64,000 nucleotides of DNA, taken from positions 868,001-932,000 of the forward strand of contig NZ_NXNI01000001.1 of the NCBI RefSeq assembly GCF_002494345.1, written 5' to 3'. Position numbers and translations under genes: made by a program. Shown piece after piece: positions 35,166-43,271 of the stretch. Under the pieces are notes generated by a model, which had not been told where the DNA came from, searched no databases, and saw only the letters and a list, made by a program, of their open reading frames with translations. The DNA comes from Natrinema ejinorense (GTDB lineage Archaea; Halobacteriota; Halobacteria; Halobacteriales; Natrialbaceae). Positions within the stretch are counted from its first letter, which is position 1, and the number at the start of each line of letters is the position of its first letter.

Positions 35166-35369
35166 TCAGGAGCCCTGTGGAGTCCCGCTTGCAAACGCGG
35201 CGTTCCACTCGTCGATCAGGTTCTCGAGTCGCCCCGTCCGCCGATGGGAGAAGGTTCGCGGGGCGCGATCGATCGCCCGTCGGGGATCCGTGCGGGCGCT
35301 CGAGGGGGTCGGCGGCGTTCGATCGACCGTCGGTTCGGTATCGGACTGAGAGGGGTGTTGGGCGTTCAT
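35166..35369 (-). CDS. Possible small haloarchaeal protein, perhaps frameshifted
   Basis: A 67-residue minus-strand frame begins MNAQHPSQSDTEPTVDRTPP. It ends with the well-formed helix RLENLIDEWNAAFASG before a TGA. Codon use is haloarchaeal. Just before the stop, a different frame becomes protein-like (RAPDDFVCEHEGILGTPGES, then an Asp-rich stretch) and runs on past 35000. One base change could join the two, so this may be a frameshifted gene of about 120 codons. I recognise no family. Confidence 0.35.
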   Translation of the reverse strand: MNAQHPSQSDTEPTVDRTPPTPSSARTDPRRAIDRAPRTFSHRRTGRLENLIDEWNAAFASGTPQGS

Positions 35370-35712
35370 GTCGGCAAGTATCGGGTTCGTCGAAAGCGGT
35401 GCTCGTCAACGGAGTCGGGCTGCTCCCTGTCCGTCCGACAGCTGTATCGCCCCCTATTCGGACCTCGGGGATAAACGTACACGACGACTCTCACCGCTAG
35501 AAATCAACATCGAGAATACGGGCAGTAGCGGCCGGTAACACGGGCCGTTTCGTCGGAACCGGCATCCGGTTCGACGGGCACCGGCTCGATCGGGAATCCG
35601 TTCGGCTGGGTCCCGCGATGACACGGGTTCGACGACCGACCGCGGTTTCGCCGTAGCCGCGGTCGATCCGAGACCGTTCGAGAGAGCCACGAGCACGCCG
35701 TCGGACCGCCCG
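35370..35712. other. Intergenic, no gene supported
   Basis: These 343 bases lie between the small frame above and the squalene/phytoene synthase gene. A TATA-like GTTTATCC (minus strand, near 35470) is present. Open frames on both strands are arginine- and serine-rich and look like shadows. Confidence 0.4.
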
Positions 35713-36759
35713 CTACTGGTGAAGGGGCTGTTCCGACATCGTGGAGCGAAGTTCGTCGAGTCTCGACCGCGAAACGCCGTCCTCGAACTGCTGGAGGAGA
35801 GCGTACACCTCGGCGCGGGAGACCTTGACGTCGCCCTCGCGGACGACGTCCTCGGGGTGCTCGCGTAGTTCCCGGAGCGTCCCGACCGCCAGCAGGTAGG
35901 GAATCGCCCACGCCGAGAGCCGGTTGCCGTGGCGTTCGGGCACGACCTCGAGGTAGCGCTGGGCATCGTCGAGGTATCGCTCGGCGCGGCCCGTCACTCG
36001 CTTGATGACGTTCGTGACGCCACCGTGATGGGCGTCGTCGGTGACCGACTCGGCGTCGACGTCTTCCGCAGCGAGCCACTCTGCGGGGAGGTAGACGTTG
36101 TTCTCCTCGTGATAATCGTCTTCGACGTCTTTCGCGATGTTGACCAACTGCAAGAGCAGGGCAAACGAGCGGGCGTTTTCCCGCATCTCGTCGGCTCGCT
36201 CCTGGGAGGTGCCACGGGCGACCAGTCCGGTGATCAGCGTCCCGACGGTGCCGGCGGCGTACCAGCAGTACTCCTCGAGTTCTTCGATCGTCTGGAGCCG
36301 GAGCCCGCCTTCGGTGGCGTACCGATCGGTAAACATCGCCATTCCGTCGACGAGTTCGCGGACCGGTCCACGCATGATCTCGCGGGGCTCCTCGTCGAAC
36401 GATTCGAACGTTCGCAGGACCCGCGGGGTTTCGGCAACGACCTTCCAGTCTTCCGTTCGCTCGTCAGGGATCCACGGCTCGACGTCGTTCATAAACGCCG
36501 CGACCGACCCCGACGCGTCGGGATCGAGCAACCGGTCGTACGCCGCGAGCAGTTCGGTCTGTCTCTCCGGGGGAATATGCCCCGCATCCTCGATCGTATC
36601 AGCAATCCGACAGAGGAGGTAGCCGACACAGATGTGTCTGGCCATCGGCTCCTCGAGCCGATCGATCGTGATCGAAAAAGTCCGCGAAACGCCGTGAACC
36701 GCGTCGTAACACCACTCGAGATCGGCGTCAGTGGGGGGTTCGGGCTGGCCCGTGGTCAT
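35713..36759 (-). CDS. Squalene/phytoene synthase family protein
   Basis: This 348-residue trans-isoprenyl diphosphate synthase joins two C15 or C20 diphosphates head to head. The two aspartate-rich motifs are DTIEDAG near residue 54 and DVEDDYHEEN near 210. An upstream SRTFSITIDRL region is also present. The layout fits the farnesyl-diphosphate farnesyltransferase type, but phytoene synthase cannot be excluded. Haloarchaea make both squalene and C50 carotenoids. The start ATG 36759 is clear, and there is no carotenoid operon next to it. Confidence 0.88.
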   Translation of the reverse strand: MTTGQPEPPTDADLEWCYDAVHGVSRTFSITIDRLEEPMARHICVGYLLCRIADTIEDAGHIPPERQTELLAAYDRLLDPDASGSVAAFMNDVEPWIPDERTEDWKVVAETPRVLRTFESFDEEPREIMRGPVRELVDGMAMFTDRYATEGGLRLQTIEELEEYCWYAAGTVGTLITGLVARGTSQERADEMRENARSFALLLQLVNIAKDVEDDYHEENNVYLPAEWLAAEDVDAESVTDDAHHGGVTNVIKRVTGRAERYLDDAQRYLEVVPERHGNRLSAWAIPYLLAVGTLRELREHPEDVVREGDVKVSRAEVYALLQQFEDGVSRSRLDELRSTMSEQPLHQ

Positions 36760-36942
36760 CTACTCGAGTTAGTTTGGTGACCATCCGGGAAAAACACCCC
36801 GGTCGCGGCGTGATCTTCCGACCGGTGGCCGACGCGACGTAGAACCTGAGACGTCGGCGTCGATGGGAGCGGGTCGAACGGAGTCGCGGTGGGCCAGTGT
36901 AGCTGGCACAAGTCGTATGAGAGAGGCCGGCGAAGCGACACC

Positions 36943-37584
36943 GTGACCCGAACCGTACTCGTCGCCGGCGCTCACGGACAGGTCGGACAGCACGTGACGA
37001 AACGACTCGCCGAGCGTGACGGCACCGCTCGAGCGATGATCCGAGAGGAATCCCAGGCCGAAGAGATGCGGGAGCTGGGCGGGGAGCCGGTCGTCGCGGA
37101 CCTGACCGAAGCGGTCGATCACGCGGTCGACGGCTGTGACGCGGTCGTCTTCGCGGCCGGCTCGGGCGGCGAGGACGTCTACGGCATCGATCGGGACGGT
37201 GCGATCAACCTGATCGACGCCGCGATCGCGGCGGATGTCGACCGGTTCGTCATGCTTAGTTCGATGGGTGCCGACGACCCGGCAGCGGGCCCCGAGCCGC
37301 TTCGGGACTACCTGATTGCCAAAGCCGAAGCCGACGAGTACCTTCGACACAGCGATCTGGTCGCCACGATCGTCCGTCCGGGCGAGTTGACCACCGAGCC
37401 CGGCACCGGTGAGATTCGGGCCGGCACGGGGCTCGAACTGGGATCAGGAGACATTCCCCGCGAAGACGTCGCGCGGACGCTCGTGGCCGCGATCGACTTC
37501 GAACCCGTCTTCGGCGAGACGTTCGAGATCCTGTCGGGCGACGACCCGATCGAGGACGCACTCCAAACCGTCGGCTCGAGGTGA
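36943..37584 (+). CDS. NAD(P)-binding SDR-like protein
   Basis: This 213-residue protein starts at GTG 36943 (MTRTVLVAGAHGQVGQHVTK). The glycine-rich GAHGQVGQ nucleotide loop and the later VMLSSMGADDP and RPGELTTEPGTG segments match atypical short-chain dehydrogenase proteins of the NmrA/YwnB type. These often act as NAD(P)-linked isomerases or redox sensors. There is no complete YxxxK catalytic pair in the usual place; DYLIAKAEADEYL may supply it. The substrate is unknown. Confidence 0.85.
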   Translation: MTRTVLVAGAHGQVGQHVTKRLAERDGTARAMIREESQAEEMRELGGEPVVADLTEAVDHAVDGCDAVVFAAGSGGEDVYGIDRDGAINLIDAAIAADVDRFVMLSSMGADDPAAGPEPLRDYLIAKAEADEYLRHSDLVATIVRPGELTTEPGTGEIRAGTGLELGSGDIPREDVARTLVAAIDFEPVFGETFEILSGDDPIEDALQTVGSR

Positions 37585-37851
37585 CCCTGTCGTGGCCCGG
37601 ACTGCATAGACGACAGCAGCCTGTTCTGGCTGGCATGGGCGGTCATTGTTCACTATCGGGCCTCGGCCGACGTCGGCTTGCTCTGCTGGAATCCCGGACG
37701 CGACGGAGGCGGCTATCAGTTGATCAGAGAGATATTGTATATATTTCCATTATGTTTTTCATATTATGAATTATCATCTGTAAGAGACACGCGGATGCCA
37801 GCGTATGTATGGAAAGAATAATACAGTATTTGTCCCTTTATGTAAGACGAA

Positions 37852-39504
37852 ATGCCAGCAGGTACAGACCAAACGCTTCGGCCGTTCTTGTGGCGGGCAA
37901 GCAAGCTGTATTCCGATACGGAAATCGTCTCCCGGAATCACGACGGGATGCAGCGATACACGTACGGTGAGTACGAGGATCGAACGAGCCAACTCGCGAA
38001 CGCGCTCGACGAGTACGGTATCGAGGAGGGTGACCGGGTCGGGACCTTCTGTTGGAACCACTCCCGTCACTTCGAGACGTACTTCGCCGTGCCATCGATC
38101 GGGGCACAGCTCCACACGATCAACCCGTTGCTCCCCGACGCACACATTCAGTTCATCGTCGACAACGCCGACGACGAACTGATCTTCGTCGACCAGTCGC
38201 TCGCACCGAAACTCGCGGGTGCCGTCGCCGACGCGGACGACGAGTTCGACGACGTCGACTTCGTCGTCATGGGCAGCCAGCCGGCCGACGACCTCGAGTC
38301 GACGGCCTACGAGTCGTTCATCGACGGGCACGAGACCGACTACGACTGGCCCGACGTCGACGAGGAACAGCCCGCGGGGATGTGTTACACCTCGGGGACG
38401 ACCGGCAACCCGAAAGGCGTCGAATACACCCAGCAGATGCTCTGGAGCCACACGATGGCCTCCCAGACGCCACAGGGGATCCCGATGGCCGACGACGACG
38501 TCGTCATGCCCGTGGTGCCGATGTTCCACGTCAACGCCTGGGGAATGCCGTTTACGGCGACTGCCGGCGGGGCCAAACAGGTCTTCCCCGGCCCCTCCCC
38601 CGAGCCCGAGGACCTCGCGAACCTCATCGAAAACGAGGGCGTGACGATCAGCGCGGGCGTTCCGACCGTCTGGCTGGGACTGATGGAGTACTGCTCGGAG
38701 AACGACGTCGATCTTTCGACGCTCGATACCGTGATCGTCGGCGGCTCGGCGGCACCGAAATCGATGATCGAATGGTTCGACACCCAAGGCGTCGAGGTGC
38801 TCCACGCCTGGGGAATGACCGAGATGGCTCCGATCGGTTCGGTCTCCCACCTCAAATCCGACCTGCAGAACGCGGACTACGACACCCAGGTCGAAAAGCG
38901 GGGCAAGCAAGGGCTGGTCGTTCCCGGCCTCGAGTTCCAGGTCATCGACGACGACGGCGAGGAGATCGAGTGGAACGGTCAGGACTTCGGTGAGATGTGG
39001 GTCCGAGGCCCGTGGGTGACGAAGGAGTACTTCAAGCGCCCCGAGGCCAACGAGGCGGACTTCGAGGACGGCTGGCTCAAGACCGGTGACGTCGTCACCG
39101 TCGACGAGGACGGCTACATCAAGATCGTCGACCGCGAGAAGGACGTGATCAAGTCCGGCGGCGAGTGGATCTCGTCGGTCGAACTCGAGAACGCGATCAT
39201 GGCCCACGACGGCGTCGCCGAGGCGGCCGTCGTCGGCGTCCCCCACGAGCGCTGGCAGGAGCGACCGGTCGCGTTCGTCGTTCCCGCAGAGGGTGCCGAC
39301 CGCGACGCGCTCGTCTCCGAGGTCAACGAGATGCTCGCCGACGAGTACCCCAAGTGGTGGCTCCCGGACGAGATTGAGTTCATCAAGGAAGTGCCCAAGA
39401 CGGCGACGGGCAAGTTCTCGAAGAAGGACATCCGCGAGGAGTACGCCGACCAGTCCCTCGTCGAGGGGCAGGTTCCGGAAGACGCCGCGCCGGACAGCAA
39501 CTGA
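37852..39504 (+). CDS. Long-chain fatty-acid/acyl-CoA ligase
   Basis: This 550-residue AMP-forming ligase activates a carboxylic acid to its CoA thioester. The P-loop YTSGTTGNPKGVEYT lies near residue 180. It also has AWGMTEMAPIG, the adenylate motif KTGDVVTVDEDGYIKIVDR, and the C-terminal catalytic lysine in PKTATGKFSKKDIR. The start ATG 37852 follows an AT-rich promoter region at 37730-37850. A miniature element lies 11 bases after its stop. The next gene is an acyl-CoA dehydrogenase, so the pair could act in fatty-acid breakdown. Confidence 0.95.
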   Translation: MPAGTDQTLRPFLWRASKLYSDTEIVSRNHDGMQRYTYGEYEDRTSQLANALDEYGIEEGDRVGTFCWNHSRHFETYFAVPSIGAQLHTINPLLPDAHIQFIVDNADDELIFVDQSLAPKLAGAVADADDEFDDVDFVVMGSQPADDLESTAYESFIDGHETDYDWPDVDEEQPAGMCYTSGTTGNPKGVEYTQQMLWSHTMASQTPQGIPMADDDVVMPVVPMFHVNAWGMPFTATAGGAKQVFPGPSPEPEDLANLIENEGVTISAGVPTVWLGLMEYCSENDVDLSTLDTVIVGGSAAPKSMIEWFDTQGVEVLHAWGMTEMAPIGSVSHLKSDLQNADYDTQVEKRGKQGLVVPGLEFQVIDDDGEEIEWNGQDFGEMWVRGPWVTKEYFKRPEANEADFEDGWLKTGDVVTVDEDGYIKIVDREKDVIKSGGEWISSVELENAIMAHDGVAEAAVVGVPHERWQERPVAFVVPAEGADRDALVSEVNEMLADEYPKWWLPDEIEFIKEVPKTATGKFSKKDIREEYADQSLVEGQVPEDAAPDSN

Positions 39505-39515
39505 AACGACCCTCT

Positions 39516-39593
39516 AGTAGCAACTGAAAGTCATTGCGCACCTGATCGCACGACAGCGTTGCGATCAGTGTGTAAATCGTTTCAGTCGCTACT
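39516..39593 (+). mobile_element. Palindromic miniature element (MITE-like), copy B
   Basis: This is a 78-bp element with terminal repeats AGTAGCAACTGAAA (39516-39529) and TTTCAGTCGCTACT (39580-39593), one mismatch. The inner stem has TGATCGCA (39543-39550) pairing with TGCGATCA (39560-39567). The bases CT flank both ends. It has the same orientation and design as copy A at 9741-9817, with base changes that keep the stem paired. It lies just past the CoA ligase stop, so it may also act as a transcript end there. Confidence 0.8.
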
Positions 39594-39768
39594 CTAGCTA
39601 CGTTTTTTCGTCGAGACGCGAAGACGCACAGTCGACGAACCACGCAGACCGTTCGGACCAGTCGACGGACCGCACGGACCCGTTTCGGACGAGCGCGCGC
39701 GGGTGTCACTAAATCGCATACGAGGCGAAAGAGAGAACAATAAAGGGAACGGAACCGAATTATCGTTT

Positions 39769-40914
39769 ATGGACTTTGCACTCTCGGCCGAGCAGCAACA
39801 GATTCGAGACATGGTGTCGGAATTCGTCGACGAGGAGGTCGTCCCCGTTGCCGAGGAGATCGACCACGACGACGAGTTCCCCGCCGACCTCGTGAGCGAG
39901 ATGGCCGAACTGGGGCTGATGGGGATGCCCTTCCCGGAGGAGTACGGCGGTGCCGGGCTGGACTATCACTCGTATGCGATCGGCCTCGAGGAGATCGCCC
40001 GGGGCTCGGGCGGTCTCGGAACGATCGTCGCCGCTCACACCTCGCTGGCGGGCAACATGCTCTACGAGTTCGGCGACGAGTCCCAGAAAGAGGAGTTCCT
40101 GACGCCCGTCGCCGCGGGGGAGGACATCGGTGCGTTCGCGCTCTCGGAGGCCGGCGCGGGCAGCGACGTGCCGGCGATGGAGACCACCGCCCAGAAGGAG
40201 GGAGACGAGTACGTCATCAACGGCGGGAAGCTCTGGATCTCGAACGGCTCCGTGGCGGATACGGTCACGCTCTTCGCGAAGACGGACCCCGACGCCGGCA
40301 ACAAGGGCATCTCCTCGTTTATCGTCCGGCCCGAGGAGGACGACGGGTTCATCGTCGAGGGCACGGAGGACAAACTCGGCGATAAGGGCTGTCCCACTGC
40401 CGAACTCCGGTTCGACGACCTCCGGATTCCGGAATCACGGCTGCTTGGCGAGGAGGGCGACGGCTTCGTCCACGCGCTGAAGACCCTGAACGGCGGCCGC
40501 ATCACGATCGCCGCCCGCGGCGTCGGTATCGCCCGCGCGGCCTTCGAGGAAGCCCGCGACTACGCCAACGAGCGCGAGCAGTTCGGCCAGCCCATCGGCG
40601 AGTTCCAGTCGATCAAACACAAACTCGCGGACATGGACACCAAGATCCAGGCCGCGAAGATGCTCATGCACAAGGCTGCCGACAAGAAGATCCGCGGCGA
40701 GGACTACATCAAGGACGCCTCCCAGGCCAAGCTCTACGCCTCGGAAGTGAGCCGCGAAGTCGCGAACGAGGGCATCCAGATCCACGGCGGCTACGGCTAC
40801 ACCAAGGACTTCGCCGCCCAGCGGTTCTACCGCGACGCCAAGCTCAACGAGATCTACGAGGGCACCAGCGAAGTCCTGCGGAACACGATCGGCGACCAAC
40901 TCCTCGAGGAGTAG
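39769..40914 (+). CDS. Acyl-CoA dehydrogenase
   Basis: This 381-residue flavoenzyme starts at ATG 39769 (MDFALSAEQQQIRDMVSEFV). It carries AFALSEAGAGSDVPAMETTA, EREQFGQPIGEFQSIKHKLA and QIHGGYGYTKDFAAQRFYRD, ending in a GTSEVLRN segment whose glutamate (near residue 367) is the likely catalytic base. It is about as long as the enzyme at 22631 but clearly a different paralog. A TATA-like AATTATCG lies close upstream. It probably feeds the same electron-transfer flavoprotein pool. Confidence 0.95.
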   Translation: MDFALSAEQQQIRDMVSEFVDEEVVPVAEEIDHDDEFPADLVSEMAELGLMGMPFPEEYGGAGLDYHSYAIGLEEIARGSGGLGTIVAAHTSLAGNMLYEFGDESQKEEFLTPVAAGEDIGAFALSEAGAGSDVPAMETTAQKEGDEYVINGGKLWISNGSVADTVTLFAKTDPDAGNKGISSFIVRPEEDDGFIVEGTEDKLGDKGCPTAELRFDDLRIPESRLLGEEGDGFVHALKTLNGGRITIAARGVGIARAAFEEARDYANEREQFGQPIGEFQSIKHKLADMDTKIQAAKMLMHKAADKKIRGEDYIKDASQAKLYASEVSREVANEGIQIHGGYGYTKDFAAQRFYRDAKLNEIYEGTSEVLRNTIGDQLLEE

Positions 40915-41036
40915 CCGCTCGACCCGGCGCTTGAGCAGGAGCCACTCGAGGACTGGCTGCCCAAGCACTTCGCTGGTTGCATCTTTCGCCAGCATCGTTC
41001 CAGAACACTTACAGCAAGTCGGAGTACAGTTGACGT

Positions 41037-41138
41037 ATGGATCGAACGGAACTGTTCCTCGCGATCATCGCATATACGCTGTTCGCGCTCCCGATCTACG
41101 TCGTCGTGCACCTGTTCAGGAACCCGTCTCTCGACTGA
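41037..41138 (+). CDS. 33-residue membrane micro-protein
   Basis: ATG 41037 opens a frame reading MDRTELFLAIIAYTLFALPI, then YVVVHLFRNPSLD and TGA. A charged N-terminus and a single hydrophobic helix make it a plausible membrane micro-protein. A TATA-like sequence lies about 27 bases upstream. It resembles in design the 28-residue protein at 52133. No family is known to me, so the call rests on codon use and layout. Confidence 0.5.
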   Translation: MDRTELFLAIIAYTLFALPIYVVVHLFRNPSLD

Positions 41139-41160
41139 CCGCTCCGCCACCACGGTGTCG

Positions 41161-41445
41161 TCAGTCGCCCTCCAGACACTCCCGAACCCACTCGTAGTGC
41201 TCTCGAACTCGCTGTTCCCCGCCGTCGGTCAGTGCGTAAACGTCGTGTAGTCCCTCGGTTCGTTTCGTGACGAAGCCGGCATCGACGAGCGCCGACAGCG
41301 AGCCGTAGAACGACTTCGGCTCGAGTCGGTCGTCGTAGTGTGATTCGAGGCGGGATTTGAGCTGTTGGCCGCGCAGTTCGTCGTCCGCCGCCGCGAGCAG
41401 CAGACAGATGTCTCGGCGGCGGCCGCTCCGGAGCCACTTGGTCAT
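41161..41445 (-). CDS. PadR-family transcriptional regulator
   Basis: This 94-residue winged-helix protein starts at ATG 41445 (MTKWLRSGRRRDICLLLAAA). Its features are the recognition helix QQLKSRLESHYDDRLEPKSF, the beta-wing GFVTKRTEGLHDVYALTDGG and a C-terminal helix, in the compact PadR pattern. It would repress or activate nearby genes as a dimer. An upstream in-frame ATG (41547) overlaps the next gene and is unlikely. Its target is not apparent. Confidence 0.82.
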   Translation of the reverse strand: MTKWLRSGRRRDICLLLAAADDELRGQQLKSRLESHYDDRLEPKSFYGSLSALVDAGFVTKRTEGLHDVYALTDGGEQRVREHYEWVRECLEGD

Positions 41446-41491
41446 AGCACGATCGTCGACGCGGCGGCGCTCGAGCGTTACGGTTTCCGTC

Positions 41492-42448
41492 CTACTCGCC
41501 GATGAGTCGTCGCCGGACGGCCCCGATGACTGTCCACGCGAGTCCACCGAGGACGGCCGTGCCGATCAGGGTGCGGTCACCGATCTCGAGGACGGCGGTG
41601 CCGCCGGGCTGGCGGTCGTGCCGGAAGAGCAGCCAGCCTCGATCCGGATCGCCGAGAACGACGTCGCCGGAGCCGAAGGCAAGCGAGAGGAACACGACCA
41701 GGAGGGCGTAGGCTGCGACTGTGACGAGGGTTCCGACGGCGCCGGTCAGGAACTGCGACAGGAGCGTCGTTCCCGGCAGGCGGCTCACGGACCGCTCGTC
41801 CGGACCGTAGATCCCGAATCCGCGACCGTCGCCGGGCGGGTCGCCCACGCGAACGTCGGCGGGATACTGACAGAGGATGGCGGCCATCCAGAGATCGCCG
41901 ATCGAGCCGGCCGCGTTCGCCGCCAGCGGCACGATCAACAGGGGAGAGGGGACGACGGTCATCGCGGCGAGTCCGACAGCAGTGATCCCCACGAACGGGG
42001 CAAGTAGAGCAACGAGCAGCTGATTGCGGGTGTAGCTCGCCCCGCTGGTTTCGGCGTAGGCGTAGGGCAACACGAAGTAGGAGACGCCGATGCCGTACCG
42101 TGGACTGTCGCCGTACCTGCGCATGAATACGCCGTGGAGCAGTTCGTGGGGGACGACCACGCAAACGAGCAGGCCAAGCGAGACGGCCAACCAACCCGCT
42201 ATCGTCGGCGGCGACGACGGCGCGATCACGATCGGCTCGAGCGAGGTGCCACGAATCCAGGCGAGGAGGTGCCCGAAGGCGTACGCAAAGCCGAAGAATC
42301 CCACGCCGGAGACGACCAGCCACTGGAGCGCGACTGCTCGAGTGAGTCGAAACGCGGCGAGTGGTCGACGGACCGTGGCGGGTTCCGAACGGCTCACGGG
42401 ACGGTCGTCGAAGGGGATCGAAAAATCGGTGTCGATGTCGGCCGCCAC
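41492..42448 (-). CDS. DUF3267 membrane metalloprotease-like protein
   Basis: This 318-residue membrane protein has HELLHGVFMRRYGDSPRYGI near residue 100, an HExxH zinc motif within a membrane helix. Further helices run to residue 318. DUF3267 proteins belong to the site-2-protease-like superfamily. A second metal ligand may be the aspartate of SIGDLWMAA. It probably cleaves or handles a membrane substrate. It lies head to tail behind the PadR gene, with a 46-base gap. Confidence 0.85.
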   Translation of the reverse strand: MAADIDTDFSIPFDDRPVSRSEPATVRRPLAAFRLTRAVALQWLVVSGVGFFGFAYAFGHLLAWIRGTSLEPIVIAPSSPPTIAGWLAVSLGLLVCVVVPHELLHGVFMRRYGDSPRYGIGVSYFVLPYAYAETSGASYTRNQLLVALLAPFVGITAVGLAAMTVVPSPLLIVPLAANAAGSIGDLWMAAILCQYPADVRVGDPPGDGRGFGIYGPDERSVSRLPGTTLLSQFLTGAVGTLVTVAAYALLVVFLSLAFGSGDVVLGDPDRGWLLFRHDRQPGGTAVLEIGDRTLIGTAVLGGLAWTVIGAVRRRLIGE

Positions 42449-42504
42449 CGGAGAGCGCGACCGGAACCGACAGGTTCCCGGTAGTTGCGTCCCGAGTACC
42501 GGCC

Positions 42505-42786
42505 ATGACCGACGACCGGACGGCCGACGCCAACGGCATCACGGCCACCTACGACGAAACGGAGACGGAACGGGTCCTCGCGTTCAACGGCGACGGAGGG
42601 AGGACAGCCGCGATCGCACAGAATCGCGAGGGGTACGCGATGTTGAAAGTGCGGCCAACGGCGGACGGGGACGAACTCGAGCGCTACTACGGGTTCGACA
42701 TGGCGCTCGATCACGCCGGGGAGCTACTCGGCGTTTCGCCCCACGAGCTGCCGATTCCGGATGCGGCCGCGGATATGGGGATGTGA
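42505..42786 (+). CDS. Small haloarchaeal protein, 93 residues
   Basis: This acidic protein starts at ATG 42505 (MTDDRTADANGITATYDETE). It is beta-rich, with VLAFNGDGGRTAAIAQNREG and MLKVRPTADGDELERYYGFD, and has a helical C-terminus. It resembles a haloarchaea-specific family of unknown function. Single gene between divergent and convergent neighbours. No metal site or signal is visible. Confidence 0.65.
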   Translation: MTDDRTADANGITATYDETETERVLAFNGDGGRTAAIAQNREGYAMLKVRPTADGDELERYYGFDMALDHAGELLGVSPHELPIPDAAADMGM

Positions 42787-42809
42787 GTCGCTGTCGCACT
42801 CGGGGGCGA

Positions 42810-43193
42810 TCAGACGACGAACGCGGCGACGATCAACAGGCCGAAGTACAGCGACACGAGGGTAGCGAGGGCATACAGTCGAACGCGGCGATACGCCGCC
42901 TGCTCCGTCCGGGCGGCCCGCTCGGCAGCCGCACGTTCACGGTCCGAGAGTCGCCCGGAATGCTCGAGGCCGCGGTGAAGCGACTCGTATCGCGTCCGGC
43001 GAAACGGACGATCGCAGTACGGACACCGAACGGTGGGCTGACCGCCGCGAGCATCGCTCTCGAATCGCTCTCCGGGGGCGCTATCGACCGCAGGTGCGTG
43101 GCCGCGCGGGTCGCCGGGCACGGTGGGAGCTACGACGACCGGCTGGATCGTTCTTTGGGCTGCGCTCGAGAGCGGTCCCGGCGACCGCCACAC
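42810..43193 (-). CDS. C2H2-type zinc finger with C-terminal membrane anchor (DUF7410-like)
   Basis: This protein has up to 127 residues. The functional part begins at about residue 55 with CPYCDRPFRRTRYESLHRGL and EH, a classic C2H2 finger. A charged helix rich in Arg, Ala and Glu follows, then one membrane segment (ALATLVSLYFGLLIVAAFVV). The first 50 residues are Pro-rich and may not be translated; an internal GTG start would give about 100 residues. Membrane-anchored C2H2 proteins of this kind are common in haloarchaea and lack a known function. Confidence 0.75.
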   Translation of the reverse strand: MWRSPGPLSSAAQRTIQPVVVAPTVPGDPRGHAPAVDSAPGERFESDARGGQPTVRCPYCDRPFRRTRYESLHRGLEHSGRLSDRERAAAERAARTEQAAYRRVRLYALATLVSLYFGLLIVAAFVV

Positions 43194-43271
43194 CCCGCGG
43201 TCGATCCCCAGCGGTGGGAAAAAGCGGGAGCCCTAAATACGGGGAGTCGAACGGTGTAGACGAGAATAGCC

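Noticed and set aside
35003-35500. 165-codon plus-strand frame opposite the small protein
   Set aside because: Residue pattern typical of a shadow; the opposite strand has a better helix and start.
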